Shown: positions 1 through 8,781 of the stretch, piece by piece | How the letters are laid out: each line of letters opens with the position of its first letter | How positions within the stretch are numbered: the stretch's first letter is position 1 | Source: Idiomarina sp. | Lineage (GTDB): Bacteria > Pseudomonadota > Gammaproteobacteria > Enterobacterales > Alteromonadaceae | Length of the DNA: 64,000 nt | Assembly (NCBI GenBank): GCA_020832105.1 | Contig: JAFIFH010000064.1 | Span: 1-64,000, forward strand | Reading direction: 5' to 3' | Made by a program: the position numbers and the translations under genes | Notes under the pieces: generated by a model | Told to the model about the DNA's origin: nothing | What the model saw: only the letters and a program-made list of their open reading frames with translations | Databases searched by the model: none

Positions 1-1428
1 GGTGGGCTCGCGTCCGAGTTCCTGTACCAACTGCTTTTGCATGCGCATGAGCTTGTTGATGGTTTCGATCATGTGCACTGGAATACGGATGGTGCGTGCC
101 TGGTCGGCAATTGAACGGGTGATAGCCTGACGGATCCACCATGTCGCATAAGTTGAGAACTTATAACCACGGCGGTATTCGAACTTATCCACAGCCTTCA
201 TCAAACCGATGTTACCTTCCTGGATTAAATCAAGGAACTGTAAACCGCGGTTGGTGTATTTTTTCGCAATGGAGATAACCAAACGTAAGTTAGCTTCAAC
301 CATCTCTTTCTTCGCCCGGCGCGCTTTCGCTTCGCCAATCGACATACGACGGTTAATGTCTTTTACTTTGGTGATGGTCAGGCCGGTCTCTTCTTCAATC
401 GACACCAGCTTACCAATGCAGCGCTCAACTTCGTCACGCTGCTCTTGCAAACCGGCTGCCCAGTTCTTGCCAGAATCAGCTAACTTGTCGAACCAGGCCA
501 TGGAGTTTTCGTTGCCAGAGAAGTTCTGCACGAAGGTCCGCTTGGGTACCTGCGCGTGCTCAATGCTGAGCTTCATGATCAGGCGCTCTTGCACCCGCAC
601 ACGATTCATCATCTCACGCATGTCCGCAACCAGACGGTCAAATTGCTTAGGTACCAGGCGGAACTGCTTGAACAGCTCGCTTAATTGGTCAATTTCAACA
701 CGTGCGCGTTTGTCGTCACGGCCAAATTTGATAATGACTTCACGGGTGATGTCGTACTGGTCACGTAACGCTGAGAATTTCTCGCGGGCAAATTCAGGGT
801 CTATCCCGGTATCTGCAGCTTCTTCTTCTTCATCGTCATCGGTGTCGCTGTCTTCGTCCTTCAACTGATCTTTGGACAACTCTGAACCAACGTGCGTCGC
901 GCTCACTGGCGCTTCGTCCACTTCGTTCGGGTCGATAAAACCGGAGATAATCTCAGTCAGGCGGATGTCTTCAGCTTCGTACGCGTCCCACTGCTCTAGC
1001 AGGAAGTTAATCGCTTCAGGATATTCGGCCACCGAGCACTGCACCTGATTGATGCCTTCCTCGATACGCTTAGCGATTTTGATTTCGCCTTCGCGGGTCA
1101 GCAGCTCAACGGTGCCCATCTCACGCATGTACATGCGCACTGGGTCGGTGGTGCGGCCAATCTCACTTTCAACGGTTGCCAACGCTGCGGCCGCAGCCTC
1201 AGCTGCGTCCTCGTCAGCGTTGTCTTCACTCATCATCAAGTCATCGGCATCTGGGGCGTTTTCAAACACCTTAATACCCATGTCGTTAATCATGCGGATG
1301 ATGTCTTCGATCTGATCCGAATCAACGATATCTTGTGGTAAGTGGTCATTAACTTCCGCAAAGGTTAAGTAACCTTGCTCTTTACCTTTCGCTATCAGGA
1401 GTTTTAATTGCGACTGCCGAGTCTGCAT
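1..1428 (-). CDS. rpoD: RNA polymerase primary sigma factor RpoD (sigma-70), C-terminus beyond the window
   Basis: Primary sigma factor that directs RNA polymerase to housekeeping promoters. The reverse strand reads without a stop from an ATG at 1428 ([11 protein letters not shown]) to the window edge, 476 codons. Region 1.1 comes first, then region 1.2 ([20 protein letters not shown]), an acidic linker ([14 protein letters not shown]), the long non-conserved region, and region 2 with [47 protein letters not shown] and the start of region 3. Regions 3 and 4 lie outside. The start has a strong Shine-Dalgarno (TGAGGTGA, spacer about 8). It is the last gene of rpsU-dnaG-rpoD. The 162-base gap from dnaG probably holds its own promoter, although I could not pick one convincingly. 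The ORF track omits it because it is open at the edge; the plus-strand ORFs there are shadows. Confidence 0.97.
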   Translation of the reverse strand, partial: MQTRQSQLKLLIAKGKEQGYLTFAEVNDHLPQDIVDSDQIEDIIRMINDMGIKVFENAPDADDLMMSEDNADEDAAEAAAAALATVESEIGRTTDPVRMYMREMGTVELLTREGEIKIAKRIEEGINQVQCSVAEYPEAINFLLEQWDAYEAEDIRLTEIISGFIDPNEVDEAPVSATHVGSELSKDQLKDEDSDTDDDEEEEAADTGIDPEFAREKFSALRDQYDITREVIIKFGRDDKRARVEIDQLSELFKQFRLVPKQFDRLVADMREMMNRVRVQERLIMKLSIEHAQVPKRTFVQNFSGNENSMAWFDKLADSGKNWAAGLQEQRDEVERCIGKLVSIEEETGLTITKVKDINRRMSIGEAKARRAKKEMVEANLRLVISIAKKYTNRGLQFLDLIQEGNIGLMKAVDKFEYRRGYKFSTYATWWIRQAITRSIADQARTIRIPVHMIETINKLMRMQKQLVQELGREPT

Positions 1429-1590
1429 ACAGACGATCACCTCAGAAAATGACTTTGGGAATACATGGAATGACCAAATAGTGTATCAAATAATACGCTT
1501 TCCGGCCAGTTTTAGTTTAACTTTTGCCCTAGGCTATTGTGCTTGAGCAAGTTGTATGAGTTTTCACTGAAGCGAGTAAATACATCGCTT

Positions 1591-3339
1591 CTAGCGCCTT
1601 TTAAGGAGCTTAAGCAAACGATCCATTTCGCTTAAATGGGTACGATCAAGCTGTGCAGGGTTCATTGATTGCAATTTTTGCAAGCGTTGCTCGAGATAAG
1701 AGTCAATTAAAAACAAAAATGTCTCCGCAAACTCTTTCTCAATATTTTCTTCGAGCACACCGTGCTGCCATAATGCGAGTCGGTTAAGGCTCTCGGCAAA
1801 TCGAGTGTCACGCCACTGCTCTAGCAGTTGCGCAGTGGTCAGGCTGTGGGTATGGCATTGCTGGTGCAGCGCCACGAATACCTTCGCACCTTCCATGCCA
1901 AGGTCCACGAGCTCTTCATGCACATCAACGGTTTTCCCTAAGTATGGGTATTGCACCAGCAAGCCCATAGCGCGCAGCATGGGGGTCATCTTCGGCCCCT
2001 GACTTTGGTCGCGCTTCACTGCAGTCTTCGCTGGTGCTGGCACCAGTTGCTGTAATTGGGAAGGATCTCGCCCCAGTATCTGGGCCAGGCGATTCATCAT
2101 CAGGTCACGGTAAAATTCGCTGGCGACCTGGCCTATCAGGGGCTTGGCTTTACCCACTAAAGTCGATTTGCCAGCATCAGAACTGATATCAATATTGTCC
2201 AGCAGGTGCTCAAAGAAGTAATCAGTGAGCGCTTTCGCCTGTTCTAGCTGGGCTTCAAAGCCAGCCTTGCCTTGCTCCTGTACCAACGAATCGGGGTCTT
2301 GTCCGTCCGGTAAAAATAAGAACCGCATGTCGACACCATCTTTTAACAACGGCAGCGCATTTTCCAGCGCACGCCAGGCGGCATCGCGACCGGCACGGTC
2401 GCCGTCGAAACAGCAAATCACCACTGGGGTGTGGCGGAAAAGCAACTGCAAGTGCTCGGTGGTAGCCGCGGTGCCTAGAGAGGCGACCGCATTGGTTACC
2501 CCGTGCTGGGCCAGTGCCACCACATCCATGTAGCCTTCCACCAGAACGACGCTGTCAATATGCTTGTGGGCTTGTTTAACCTGCCAGAACCCATAGAGTT
2601 CACGGCCTTTATGAAAAATCCGCGTCTCTGGGGAGTTTAAATACTTGGGCTCGCCTTTATCCAGCACCCGGCCCCCAAACCCCACGACCCGGCCGCGACG
2701 ATCACGGATTGGGAACATGATCCGATCACGGAAAAAGTCATAACGCCGACCCCGGTCATTTTCGGTGATCATCTTCAGCGCCAGCAACTGTGATTCTGCG
2801 TCACGGCCTTTGCCGAATTGTTTCATCACTGTGTCCCAGGCTTCCGGGGCATAACCGATGTCGAAGTCTTTCACCGTCTGGCCACTCAGCCCGCGGCCTT
2901 TTAAATAATCAATCACACGGGCTTTGTCTGGGTGAGAGCGTAATTGCGCTGCAAAAAACTTGGCGCAATCTTCCATTAACGCGTAATCATCTGCTTGTTG
3001 CTGCTTATCGACAGGTTTACCACCACGCCCGGCGGTCTGCTCGCGAATAACTTCCACACCCAGCATTGCGGCGAGCTCTTCCACCGCGTCAGGGAACTCT
3101 AAACCGTCGTACTCCATAAGGAAATCGAGGGCATTGCCGTGGGCACCACAACCAAAGCAGTGGTAAAACTGCTTGTCTGGGGCGACGGTAAATGAAGGGG
3201 ACTTTTCGTTATGGAAGGGGCAACAGGCCTGGTAGTTACGGCCAGCTTTTTTCAGCCGCACTCGCGAGTCCACGACTTCAACCACGTCTGCACGGGCAAT
3301 CAGATCCTGAATAAAGTCTTTGGGAATGAGTCCGGCCAT
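1591..3339 (-). CDS. dnaG: DNA primase DnaG
   Basis: Makes the RNA primers for leading-strand start and Okazaki fragments, working with the DnaB helicase. At 582 residues it is normal length. The N-terminal CHC2 zinc finger shows C40, H43, C61 and C64 (CCPFH...CFGCG). The RNA polymerase core domain follows, then TOPRIM with VLVEGYMDVVALA near residue 265 and CCFDGDRAGRDAAW near 308. The C-terminal helicase-binding domain is less conserved, as usual. The ATG at 3339 follows AAGGTAAGG. It sits 180 bases after rpsU, beyond an intrinsic terminator and a run of 13-base repeats, so its expression is probably by read-through from the rpsU promoter. Confidence 0.98.
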   Translation of the reverse strand: MAGLIPKDFIQDLIARADVVEVVDSRVRLKKAGRNYQACCPFHNEKSPSFTVAPDKQFYHCFGCGAHGNALDFLMEYDGLEFPDAVEELAAMLGVEVIREQTAGRGGKPVDKQQQADDYALMEDCAKFFAAQLRSHPDKARVIDYLKGRGLSGQTVKDFDIGYAPEAWDTVMKQFGKGRDAESQLLALKMITENDRGRRYDFFRDRIMFPIRDRRGRVVGFGGRVLDKGEPKYLNSPETRIFHKGRELYGFWQVKQAHKHIDSVVLVEGYMDVVALAQHGVTNAVASLGTAATTEHLQLLFRHTPVVICCFDGDRAGRDAAWRALENALPLLKDGVDMRFLFLPDGQDPDSLVQEQGKAGFEAQLEQAKALTDYFFEHLLDNIDISSDAGKSTLVGKAKPLIGQVASEFYRDLMMNRLAQILGRDPSQLQQLVPAPAKTAVKRDQSQGPKMTPMLRAMGLLVQYPYLGKTVDVHEELVDLGMEGAKVFVALHQQCHTHSLTTAQLLEQWRDTRFAESLNRLALWQHGVLEENIEKEFAETFLFLIDSYLEQRLQKLQSMNPAQLDRTHLSEMDRLLKLLKRR

Positions 3340-3349
3340 GGCCTTACCT

Positions 3350-3383
3350 TTTGCGATTTAGCTTTGCGATTTAGCTTTGCGAT
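3350..3383 (-). repeat. 13-base direct repeats in the dnaG leader
   Basis: On the plus strand the unit tttgcgatttagc occurs at 3350-3362 and 3363-3375, followed by a partial third copy tttgcgat at 3376-3383. The array ends about ten bases upstream of the dnaG start codon, so it lies in the dnaG 5' untranslated region and abuts its Shine-Dalgarno. Confidence 0.85.
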
Positions 3384-3436
3384 GAAACATGTTATCCGGT
3401 TATGGGCGGTACCCACAACGCTTAACCATAACACAT

Positions 3437-3467
3437 AAAAAAACCGTGCATCGGAGCACGGTTTTTT
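3437..3467 (-). terminator. Intrinsic terminator between rpsU and dnaG
   Basis: CCGTGC (3444-3449) pairs with GCACGG (3456-3461). It is flanked by seven A residues upstream and six T residues downstream on the plus strand, so it can act in either direction; read on the minus strand it ends in a T run. E. coli has a partial terminator at the same place that lowers dnaG expression relative to rpsU. Confidence 0.85.
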
Positions 3468-3519
3468 GCCTGCCTGGCGGGCCTTTTCGGCGCCAGAACA
3501 GGACGCCGGAAAGAAAACC

Positions 3520-3735
3520 TTAGTACATGCGTACGCGGCGAGCATTCTCGCGCGACAGCTTTTTAGCATGACGCTTTACAGCTGCTGCTTTCTTACGCTT
3601 GCGCTCTGCAGTCGGCTTTTCGAAAAATTCGCGGCTACGAACTTCTGATAAAACACCTGCTTTTTCGCAAGAACGCTTGAAGCGACGCAATGCAACGTCA
3701 AACGGTTCGTTTTCTTTCACTTTAATTACTGGCAT
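3520..3735 (-). CDS. rpsU: 30S ribosomal protein S21
   Basis: Small basic protein of the 30S subunit, needed for efficient initiation on natural mRNAs. The 71 residues begin [21 protein letters not shown] and end with the lysine- and arginine-rich tail [20 protein letters not shown], matching the family along its full length. The ATG at 3735 follows TTGAGGTGAG, a very strong ribosome binding site. It is the first gene of rpsU-dnaG-rpoD, with a near-consensus promoter about 70 bases upstream and a terminator just downstream. Confidence 0.98.
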   Translation of the reverse strand: MPVIKVKENEPFDVALRRFKRSCEKAGVLSEVRSREFFEKPTAERKRKKAAAVKRHAKKLSRENARRVRMY

Positions 3736-3804
3736 TAAAATCTCACCTCAAGATACTTTGGCTGCTGGTTAATGTTTAACCACTACGAATAAATTTGGTG
3801 CTGA

Positions 3805-3833
3805 ATTTTAAACAAATAAATCGGTGCTGTAAA
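3805..3833 (-). promoter_or_regulatory. Sigma-70 promoter of rpsU-dnaG-rpoD
   Basis: Read on the minus strand: TTTACA, a 17-base spacer, then TAAAAT. Each hexamer differs from consensus at one position. The predicted start lies near 3798, giving a leader of about 60 bases before rpsU. No competing gene uses this spacer. Confidence 0.7.
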
Positions 3834-3855
3834 CCCCAAGATCTGAATTCGATCT

Positions 3856-4560
3856 CTACTCGCCTCTCAGCACCGCCTGCACGTGTTTCGAGCTAAGGAT
3901 TAATTGGCCTAGCGACTCCTGGTAATCACGGTTACGGCTATCGATGGCGAGACCGAACTGAACCAGGCCTTCACTGACCAACCGGCAGCTTTTCGCTTCA
4001 CCGATGACTTTCGCAATCTCTTCGCCGTTGTCATACAACGAGAGGTCAATTAATCGATCCATGAAAAGATCGCGGTCAAAGGGTAACTCAGCTTCGGTTT
4101 CAAATGCGATGCCCGTGCGAGACAAATCGGTCACCCGCCCAGACACACTGGTAAAACTCTCAGGCACACCCTCAGGTGCCGGCACTTCTTCAGCAAAACT
4201 TAAGGTTGCCTCGATATCAACCTGAATGCGGGGGACTTTGCGCAACGAGCGCTCTTCGAATTTATCTGGGGCTGACACGTAAAGCTGGCGAAACGGACGC
4301 GAGGACAAACCAATGTATCGAGTCGCCGCTGCGAAAACCTGACCTTCACGTAATACACCGCGCAGCACCACACCCGTGCAGTTCTGAAACCATTCCTGCA
4401 GTTCCAACCAGTTGTATTTCCTTGGCAGGTCAATAATAAGGTAATCACCCTCACGCTGACCAACCCACAAACCGCGAATGCGATGCTTGTGCGTGCCCAT
4501 GCGAATTTCAATATCTACCGAAATTGACTTCATCGCAGTGGCCAAACTAAACCCTGTCAT
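3856..4560 (-). CDS. PilZ-domain protein (predicted cyclic di-GMP receptor, YcgR-like layout)
   Basis: Predicted cytoplasmic protein that binds cyclic di-GMP through a C-terminal PilZ domain. The two-part binding signature is visible: RKVPR (RxxxR) followed by DLSRTG ([D/N]xSxxG). The N-terminal half, about 110 residues, is a beta-rich flagellar-brake-like domain (RGLWVGQREGDYLIIDLP), so the layout resembles YcgR. The ORF track starts at a TTG (4620), but the ATG at 4560 (MTGFSLATAMKS) has a GGGG stretch at a suitable distance and gives 234 residues; I prefer it, with moderate certainty. No flagellar gene is nearby. The next gene upstream is the divergently transcribed kinase, across a long spacer. 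The target is unknown. Confidence 0.85.
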   Translation of the reverse strand: MTGFSLATAMKSISVDIEIRMGTHKHRIRGLWVGQREGDYLIIDLPRKYNWLELQEWFQNCTGVVLRGVLREGQVFAAATRYIGLSSRPFRQLYVSAPDKFEERSLRKVPRIQVDIEATLSFAEEVPAPEGVPESFTSVSGRVTDLSRTGIAFETEAELPFDRDLFMDRLIDLSLYDNGEEIAKVIGEAKSCRLVSEGLVQFGLAIDSRNRDYQESLGQLILSSKHVQAVLRGE

Positions 4561-5125
4561 CTTAGCCCCAAGCCTACCTATGTCTTCGCGTATTGTTCCT
4601 GCGTAAGCCCTAAGGATCAAGCTTCTTTATTTGGCAGCCACCATTCTTTGCACGAATCATGCCTGTATAGAGGTCAATGGCGGGCGTGTAATCGCAAGGC
4701 AAATAAGCGGAGAGGGACAGCCGCACGTCAAAGGCTGGTAGGTCCGAACGTGTTAGTGGCCGCCCCTCTCACACCAACGTTCGTTGCAAAGGTCACGCCA
4801 GCAAATTTATTTATGACGTTCGCCATGTTGCTGTCACGCCCTTCTCTGAGACGAGCTTTAAAAATAACACTGTTAAAGAAAGTGACCACTCACATACATA
4901 ATTCCAACAAGTGCTATGAAAGTTGTTTTTACGTTCCAAAATCGCCCAAGCACGCGTTAATCAACGTTAAAAGGCGTTAATCAACTTAAAAGTTGTCATT
5001 AAATTTTGATAGACTAAGCAAAAATAATAAACAAAATGCTAATAACCATTATTTAGCATGCCAAACGATATAGTTCTTACTGAACCATCTTTTATATCGC
5101 AGCATATCAATACGAAGGGAATGTC
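4561..5125. other. Spacer between the PilZ gene and the kinase leader
   Basis: 565 bases without a convincing gene. The 110-codon ORF at 4648-4980 has no recognisable protein and poor composition. The right half (about 4860-5125) is AT-rich and contains the tandem repeat at 4954-4992 and several AT-rich hexamers such as TTGATA and AATAAT that could form promoters for the kinase. I see no tRNA or riboswitch fold. Confidence 0.6.
4954..4992. repeat. 20-base tandem repeat upstream of the kinase
   Basis: GCGTTAATCAACGTTAAAAG (4954-4973) is followed immediately by the same sequence lacking one G (4974-4992). The copies lie about 130-170 bases before the leader ORF, inside AT-rich DNA. A paired site for a DNA-binding protein is one reading; replication slippage is the simpler one. 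Confidence 0.85.
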
Positions 5126-5209
5126 ATGAACGCCGAGCAAATAATAACAAGTACCGCTCCAGGCTCTGATCAGTATTTGCTCATGGGGAACCATACACAT
5201 GAGTCATGA
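5126..5209 (+). CDS. 27-residue leader-like ORF overlapping the kinase start
   Basis: An ATG at 5126 sits behind a strong Shine-Dalgarno (GAAGGGA, spacer 6-7) and opens a 27-codon frame beginning MNAEQIITSTAPG and ending at a TGA at 5207-5209, 11 bases inside the kinase gene. It is too short for the ORF track. The geometry suggests translational coupling: ribosomes ending here would terminate on top of the kinase ATG at 5199. The peptide resembles nothing I recognise. It could equally be the true start region of a frameshifted longer kinase, or chance. Confidence 0.45.
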   Translation: MNAEQIITSTAPGSDQYLLMGNHTHES

Positions 5210-8200
5210 GCCGCCATTTAGTGATTACGATGATGAACCGACCATGGTCCCTGGTGAGCCTCAGTCGGCTTCAGCGCAGCACAAATTTCCCTATCCGATA
5301 AGCCCGCGCTACCGCTGTCTGGGGCTACTGGGCCAGGGCTCATCAGGCGCGGTTTACAAAGCGTTCGACAGCCAATTGTTACGCGAAGTTGCGATTAAAT
5401 TTATTCATCGCCATGAGCATGAGGAACGCGCACGACTGCTCAATGAAGCACGCGTGCTGGCTCAGCTTGAGCACCCGAATATTTGCAAAGTATTCGAGGT
5501 CGCTGAAGAAGGTCAGGCGGTTTACCTGGTGATGTCTTATGTGAATGGGCCGCACCTGAACCAATGGCGCGAACAGTTCTCGCAAAATCAGTTGATCAGC
5601 ATGATCGCTGATGTCGCCGGGGCGTTACACACGGCTCATCAGAAAGGTATCGTCCACTGTGATATTAAGCCTTCTAATATCGTGCTTCGTCAAAGCAGCA
5701 AGGCGGTTCAGGCTGTGCTGGTGGACTTTGGGATTGCCCATGCCACTCGTAGCAGTGCTTCTATCACCGGTGCCGGCACCGAGCATTACATGGCCCCTGA
5801 GCGTATTAGCCAGCAAGCAGGCAGCGCCCAGGCACTTGCACCAGCCATTGATATCTATGCCCTTGGTGCGACCCTGCGCTTTGTCCTTACCGGCTCGCAC
5901 GCTGGCTCGCTAAAAACCCTGAATGATGACTTAAAGCGTATTATCGAACACTGCCTGGCTGACAAAGCAAATGAACGCTATGCAGACGCCGAGACCCTGC
6001 AGCAGGACCTGATCGCGTATCTTAATCACCGCCCTATCTCATTACGCCACTCTCCAATATATAAAACCAAGCGTTTATGGCAGCGTAGCCGTTGGTTCCG
6101 TGGAACCTCGTCGGCTGCACTTGCGTTGGCGGTTATCGCCATTATTGGGGTCAACTTCTATCAGAACACCATGAGCCAACGCCAGCTTGAACAGCTCAAC
6201 ATCAGTGAACAGGTGGTCCAGCGCGAGTATCAAATTGAATCCATTTACCGCTCTCCCCGCCATCCGGTTCACCACGAACTGGAGCAGCTTGGAAGTGACG
6301 CAGAGCGCTGGTACCTGCAGGCTGACGAGCATGCTGAGTGGCTTGCTGCCGCCCATTATGCCGCGGCAGGTCGGTTATTTTACCAGTTATATGATAACCA
6401 GCGTGCCTTCACCAGCTTACAACGGGCCTGGGACTTAAATGATCGTTCAGACCGCACGGCAACTACCTTCGCGCTGACCTTAAACCGTTACTACTTCGAT
6501 GCCAGGCGCCAGGCTCGAGCGCTACCATCGGCGGAGGCTCGGCAAGCGGCAAATCAGCAAGCCTATGAAACCTACGCACTGCGAGCATTACAGGTGCTCG
6601 AACAGGTAGAGCTCGTCCAGTTACCCCGTGATTATGTGCAAGCCATGCGTTTGTACTTTGCCAATCAACCCTTACAAGCCCTAAGCCTGCTTCAACGGGG
6701 TAATTTTCCTCATTGGTTTTATCAACGTTATGAGCTGATGTTGGAAATTAGCGATGAACTAACTCAAGACATATTAGATGAGTATACAGAGGGGGATTAT
6801 TTAGCCCTGATTGCAATTCATGAACATGCATTTAACGAGTTAGTCAACCGAGTGCCGTCCTACCTGCCGGCTTATGTATTGCGCGCAAATACATTATTTA
6901 GCCTGCAAACCAGTCGGGAGAACGAGCATGATCAGTACGATGACAGTGCCAATAGCTGGTTAGGCTCACTTCCTGAGTTGCTAAGCGCAATGGCCGAGGT
7001 TGACAATACGCATCCTGATTATCTGGCCACATCGGCACGCTACGACACGTTACTAAGCTTTCGTTCGCACCTGACGGACAATGACTCTGCCTTTCATTTG
7101 AGCCGCGGTACACGGTTTTTCGAGCAAAGCTTACGACACAGCGCTGCACGTAACTGGCCTTCAGCGCGCACCACCGGAATTATTCGTGGCGCCCTGAATC
7201 ATTATCAGCATTATATCAACCACCGTAACAACCAAAGTGAGTCATCCGCGAATCTGCTCGCTCGTTATCAGGTTATCCTCGATACGTTGCCTGAGGTTTA
7301 CCGTGGCAGTGATTATTATATGAGCCTCGGCAATGCGTATCGTAGCCAGGCTCGGTTTGCCAGCACCTACGCAGAGCGTGATCTTCAGTTTAGCCTCGCG
7401 GATCAAGCCTATGCAGACGCGCTGCAACGTGCCCCCGACTCTCTTGGTTTGCAGGCAAACTATGCGGCAATGCTGAATACCTGGTCGGGCGGACTGCCAC
7501 TTGAAAAAGCGATGGAAGTACGTGGCCGCGCCATCGATTTGATAACTCCGGTAGTGCAACGTATGCCAGACAACATTGCGGTTCAATATAACTATGGCTC
7601 GTTACACAAAGAGCAGGCGATTGACTTAGGGCAGGCAGGTGATGAACAGACCGCTGCAGAGTTGCTTGAAATAGCCGACGCCGCCTATGCCAAAACCGTT
7701 GAGCTGGCCCCGCAACTTGACATTGCGCGCCAGCGTTGGTCTGACATATATCTATATTTTAACGACTATTTGACGCATCCATTAAGTGATGAAGCACGTG
7801 AAGGCAAAGTGCTGGAGATTCTAAGCCTCGATACCCACAGCATGGAGCGTTCACCCATGTCATTTGTACGCGAGGTCGTCTTATTGTTGCAGCGCTATGA
7901 AGCGACTGGCGAGCCACAGAAACTGGCAGAATTAGAAGACGCTATATTAGCGAATATGATTGACTCCAGTGGGCTCGTTTATTCCGCTGATATCGCACGT
8001 ACTCTGGTCTATATGAGCGTATATACCGACGAAAATGAAAAATCCCAGCACTGGCGTGAACTGGCACAAAAGTTTTTTGCTAAAGCGGGTGCGGCGGAAC
8101 ATACATTGTTTGAGGTAAATGATAACGCCAGCATTCTAATGGCCAAATTCGCTGACGTGCTTGGCACACAAAGCGAAACAGACCAACAAGTTGCGCTGGA

Positions 8201-8351
8201 GCGGCTAAAATCAGCTTGCGAGATCTCTCATCAGATGTATGAACAGGGTTACCTTAAGTACATCTTTTTAGAAGATACCGCCCAGGCATGGCGAACGATA
8301 GAGCAACATACCGGGGTAGCGTGCGCCCCGGATACGCTCACTGATATTTAA
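5199..8351 (+). CDS. Membrane-anchored Ser/Thr protein kinase with a TPR-rich C-terminal region
   Basis: Hanks-type kinase of 1050 residues. The kinase domain spans about residues 38-275: glycine loop GQGSSGAV (45-52), VAIK with Lys67, alpha-C Glu83, catalytic loop HCDIKPSN (153-160), DFG (176-178) and MAPE (198-201). The usual Arg before the catalytic Asp is Cys154, making it a non-RD kinase. A basic stretch and one membrane segment (about 304-321) follow. The remaining roughly 720 residues are helical and repeat-like, with TPR character, and would lie outside the membrane if the kinase is cytoplasmic. A strong-SD leader ORF overlaps its start, and its stop interlocks with the convergent unknown gene. 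No cognate phosphatase or substrate is adjacent, so its pathway is unknown. Confidence 0.93.
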   Translation: MSHEPPFSDYDDEPTMVPGEPQSASAQHKFPYPISPRYRCLGLLGQGSSGAVYKAFDSQLLREVAIKFIHRHEHEERARLLNEARVLAQLEHPNICKVFEVAEEGQAVYLVMSYVNGPHLNQWREQFSQNQLISMIADVAGALHTAHQKGIVHCDIKPSNIVLRQSSKAVQAVLVDFGIAHATRSSASITGAGTEHYMAPERISQQAGSAQALAPAIDIYALGATLRFVLTGSHAGSLKTLNDDLKRIIEHCLADKANERYADAETLQQDLIAYLNHRPISLRHSPIYKTKRLWQRSRWFRGTSSAALALAVIAIIGVNFYQNTMSQRQLEQLNISEQVVQREYQIESIYRSPRHPVHHELEQLGSDAERWYLQADEHAEWLAAAHYAAAGRLFYQLYDNQRAFTSLQRAWDLNDRSDRTATTFALTLNRYYFDARRQARALPSAEARQAANQQAYETYALRALQVLEQVELVQLPRDYVQAMRLYFANQPLQALSLLQRGNFPHWFYQRYELMLEISDELTQDILDEYTEGDYLALIAIHEHAFNELVNRVPSYLPAYVLRANTLFSLQTSRENEHDQYDDSANSWLGSLPELLSAMAEVDNTHPDYLATSARYDTLLSFRSHLTDNDSAFHLSRGTRFFEQSLRHSAARNWPSARTTGIIRGALNHYQHYINHRNNQSESSANLLARYQVILDTLPEVYRGSDYYMSLGNAYRSQARFASTYAERDLQFSLADQAYADALQRAPDSLGLQANYAAMLNTWSGGLPLEKAMEVRGRAIDLITPVVQRMPDNIAVQYNYGSLHKEQAIDLGQAGDEQTAAELLEIADAAYAKTVELAPQLDIARQRWSDIYLYFNDYLTHPLSDEAREGKVLEILSLDTHSMERSPMSFVREVVLLLQRYEATGEPQKLAELEDAILANMIDSSGLVYSADIARTLVYMSVYTDENEKSQHWRELAQKFFAKAGAAEHTLFEVNDNASILMAKFADVLGTQSETDQQVALERLKSACEISHQMYEQGYLKYIFLEDTAQAWRTIEQHTGVACAPDTLTDI

Positions 8352-8659
8352 AACCGGCCGTCAATTTTGATGACACCTTCGCCTGAGATGGTGTCATCTG
8401 CCTGGCCATCTACAACCTCATGCACGGTAAACGGGTGTTCACCTGCGTTGCCCAGCTTGCTGACCTCAAATACGATGGCTTCGTCGTGGGTGACACGAAA
8501 AGCATCTGCTGTGTCAAACCGAACCTCAGCCTCCAGGTTAGTAAAGTTCTCAAAGCGAACCCGCCCCTTGCTTGACGACACCACGTTTCCGTCAGGAAAC
8601 GAACAGGTCAGGTTATCGCCGATGGTGACTCGTACCAGTACTGACTTCGCTTCGCTCAT
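8348..8659 (-). CDS. Hypothetical protein, 103 residues, convergent to the kinase
   Basis: I do not recognise this protein. The ORF track begins at 8689, but the ATG at 8659 (MSEAKSVLVRVTIGDNL) has a strong AGGAGA site at the right distance, giving 103 residues. Alternating hydrophobic residues (VLVRVTIGDNLTCSF, EAIVFEVSKLG) suggest an all-beta fold. There is no signal peptide or membrane segment and only one cysteine. Its TAA at 8348-8350 overlaps the kinase TAA at 8349-8351 on the other strand. The good ribosome site and the tight packing support a real gene; any functional link to the kinase is speculation. Confidence 0.72.
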   Translation of the reverse strand: MSEAKSVLVRVTIGDNLTCSFPDGNVVSSSKGRVRFENFTNLEAEVRFDTADAFRVTHDEAIVFEVSKLGNAGEHPFTVHEVVDGQADDTISGEGVIKIDGRF

Positions 8660-8781
8660 AATCTCTCCTAAGCTACTGAAAAAAAGCATCTTTAAAACAG
8701 GTTAAAGATAGCTACTACCCATTAAAAATAGCACAGCACTGGAATTCTGCTGTGTGCCGCCCATGTTATCTGGATTTTGTG

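Noticed and set aside
209-1315. Two plus-strand ORFs (219 and 88 codons) at the left end
   Set aside because: They are Ser/Arg-rich antisense shadows of rpoD, whose reverse-strand frame is clearly coding.
3300-3569. 89-codon minus-strand ORF between rpsU and dnaG
   Set aside because: It crosses the terminator and the repeat array, overlaps both real genes in another frame and has no family resemblance.
4648-4980. 110-codon ORF upstream of the kinase
   Set aside because: No ribosome site, no recognisable protein, many Arg/Lys/Cys residues typical of chance frames, and it runs into the tandem repeat.
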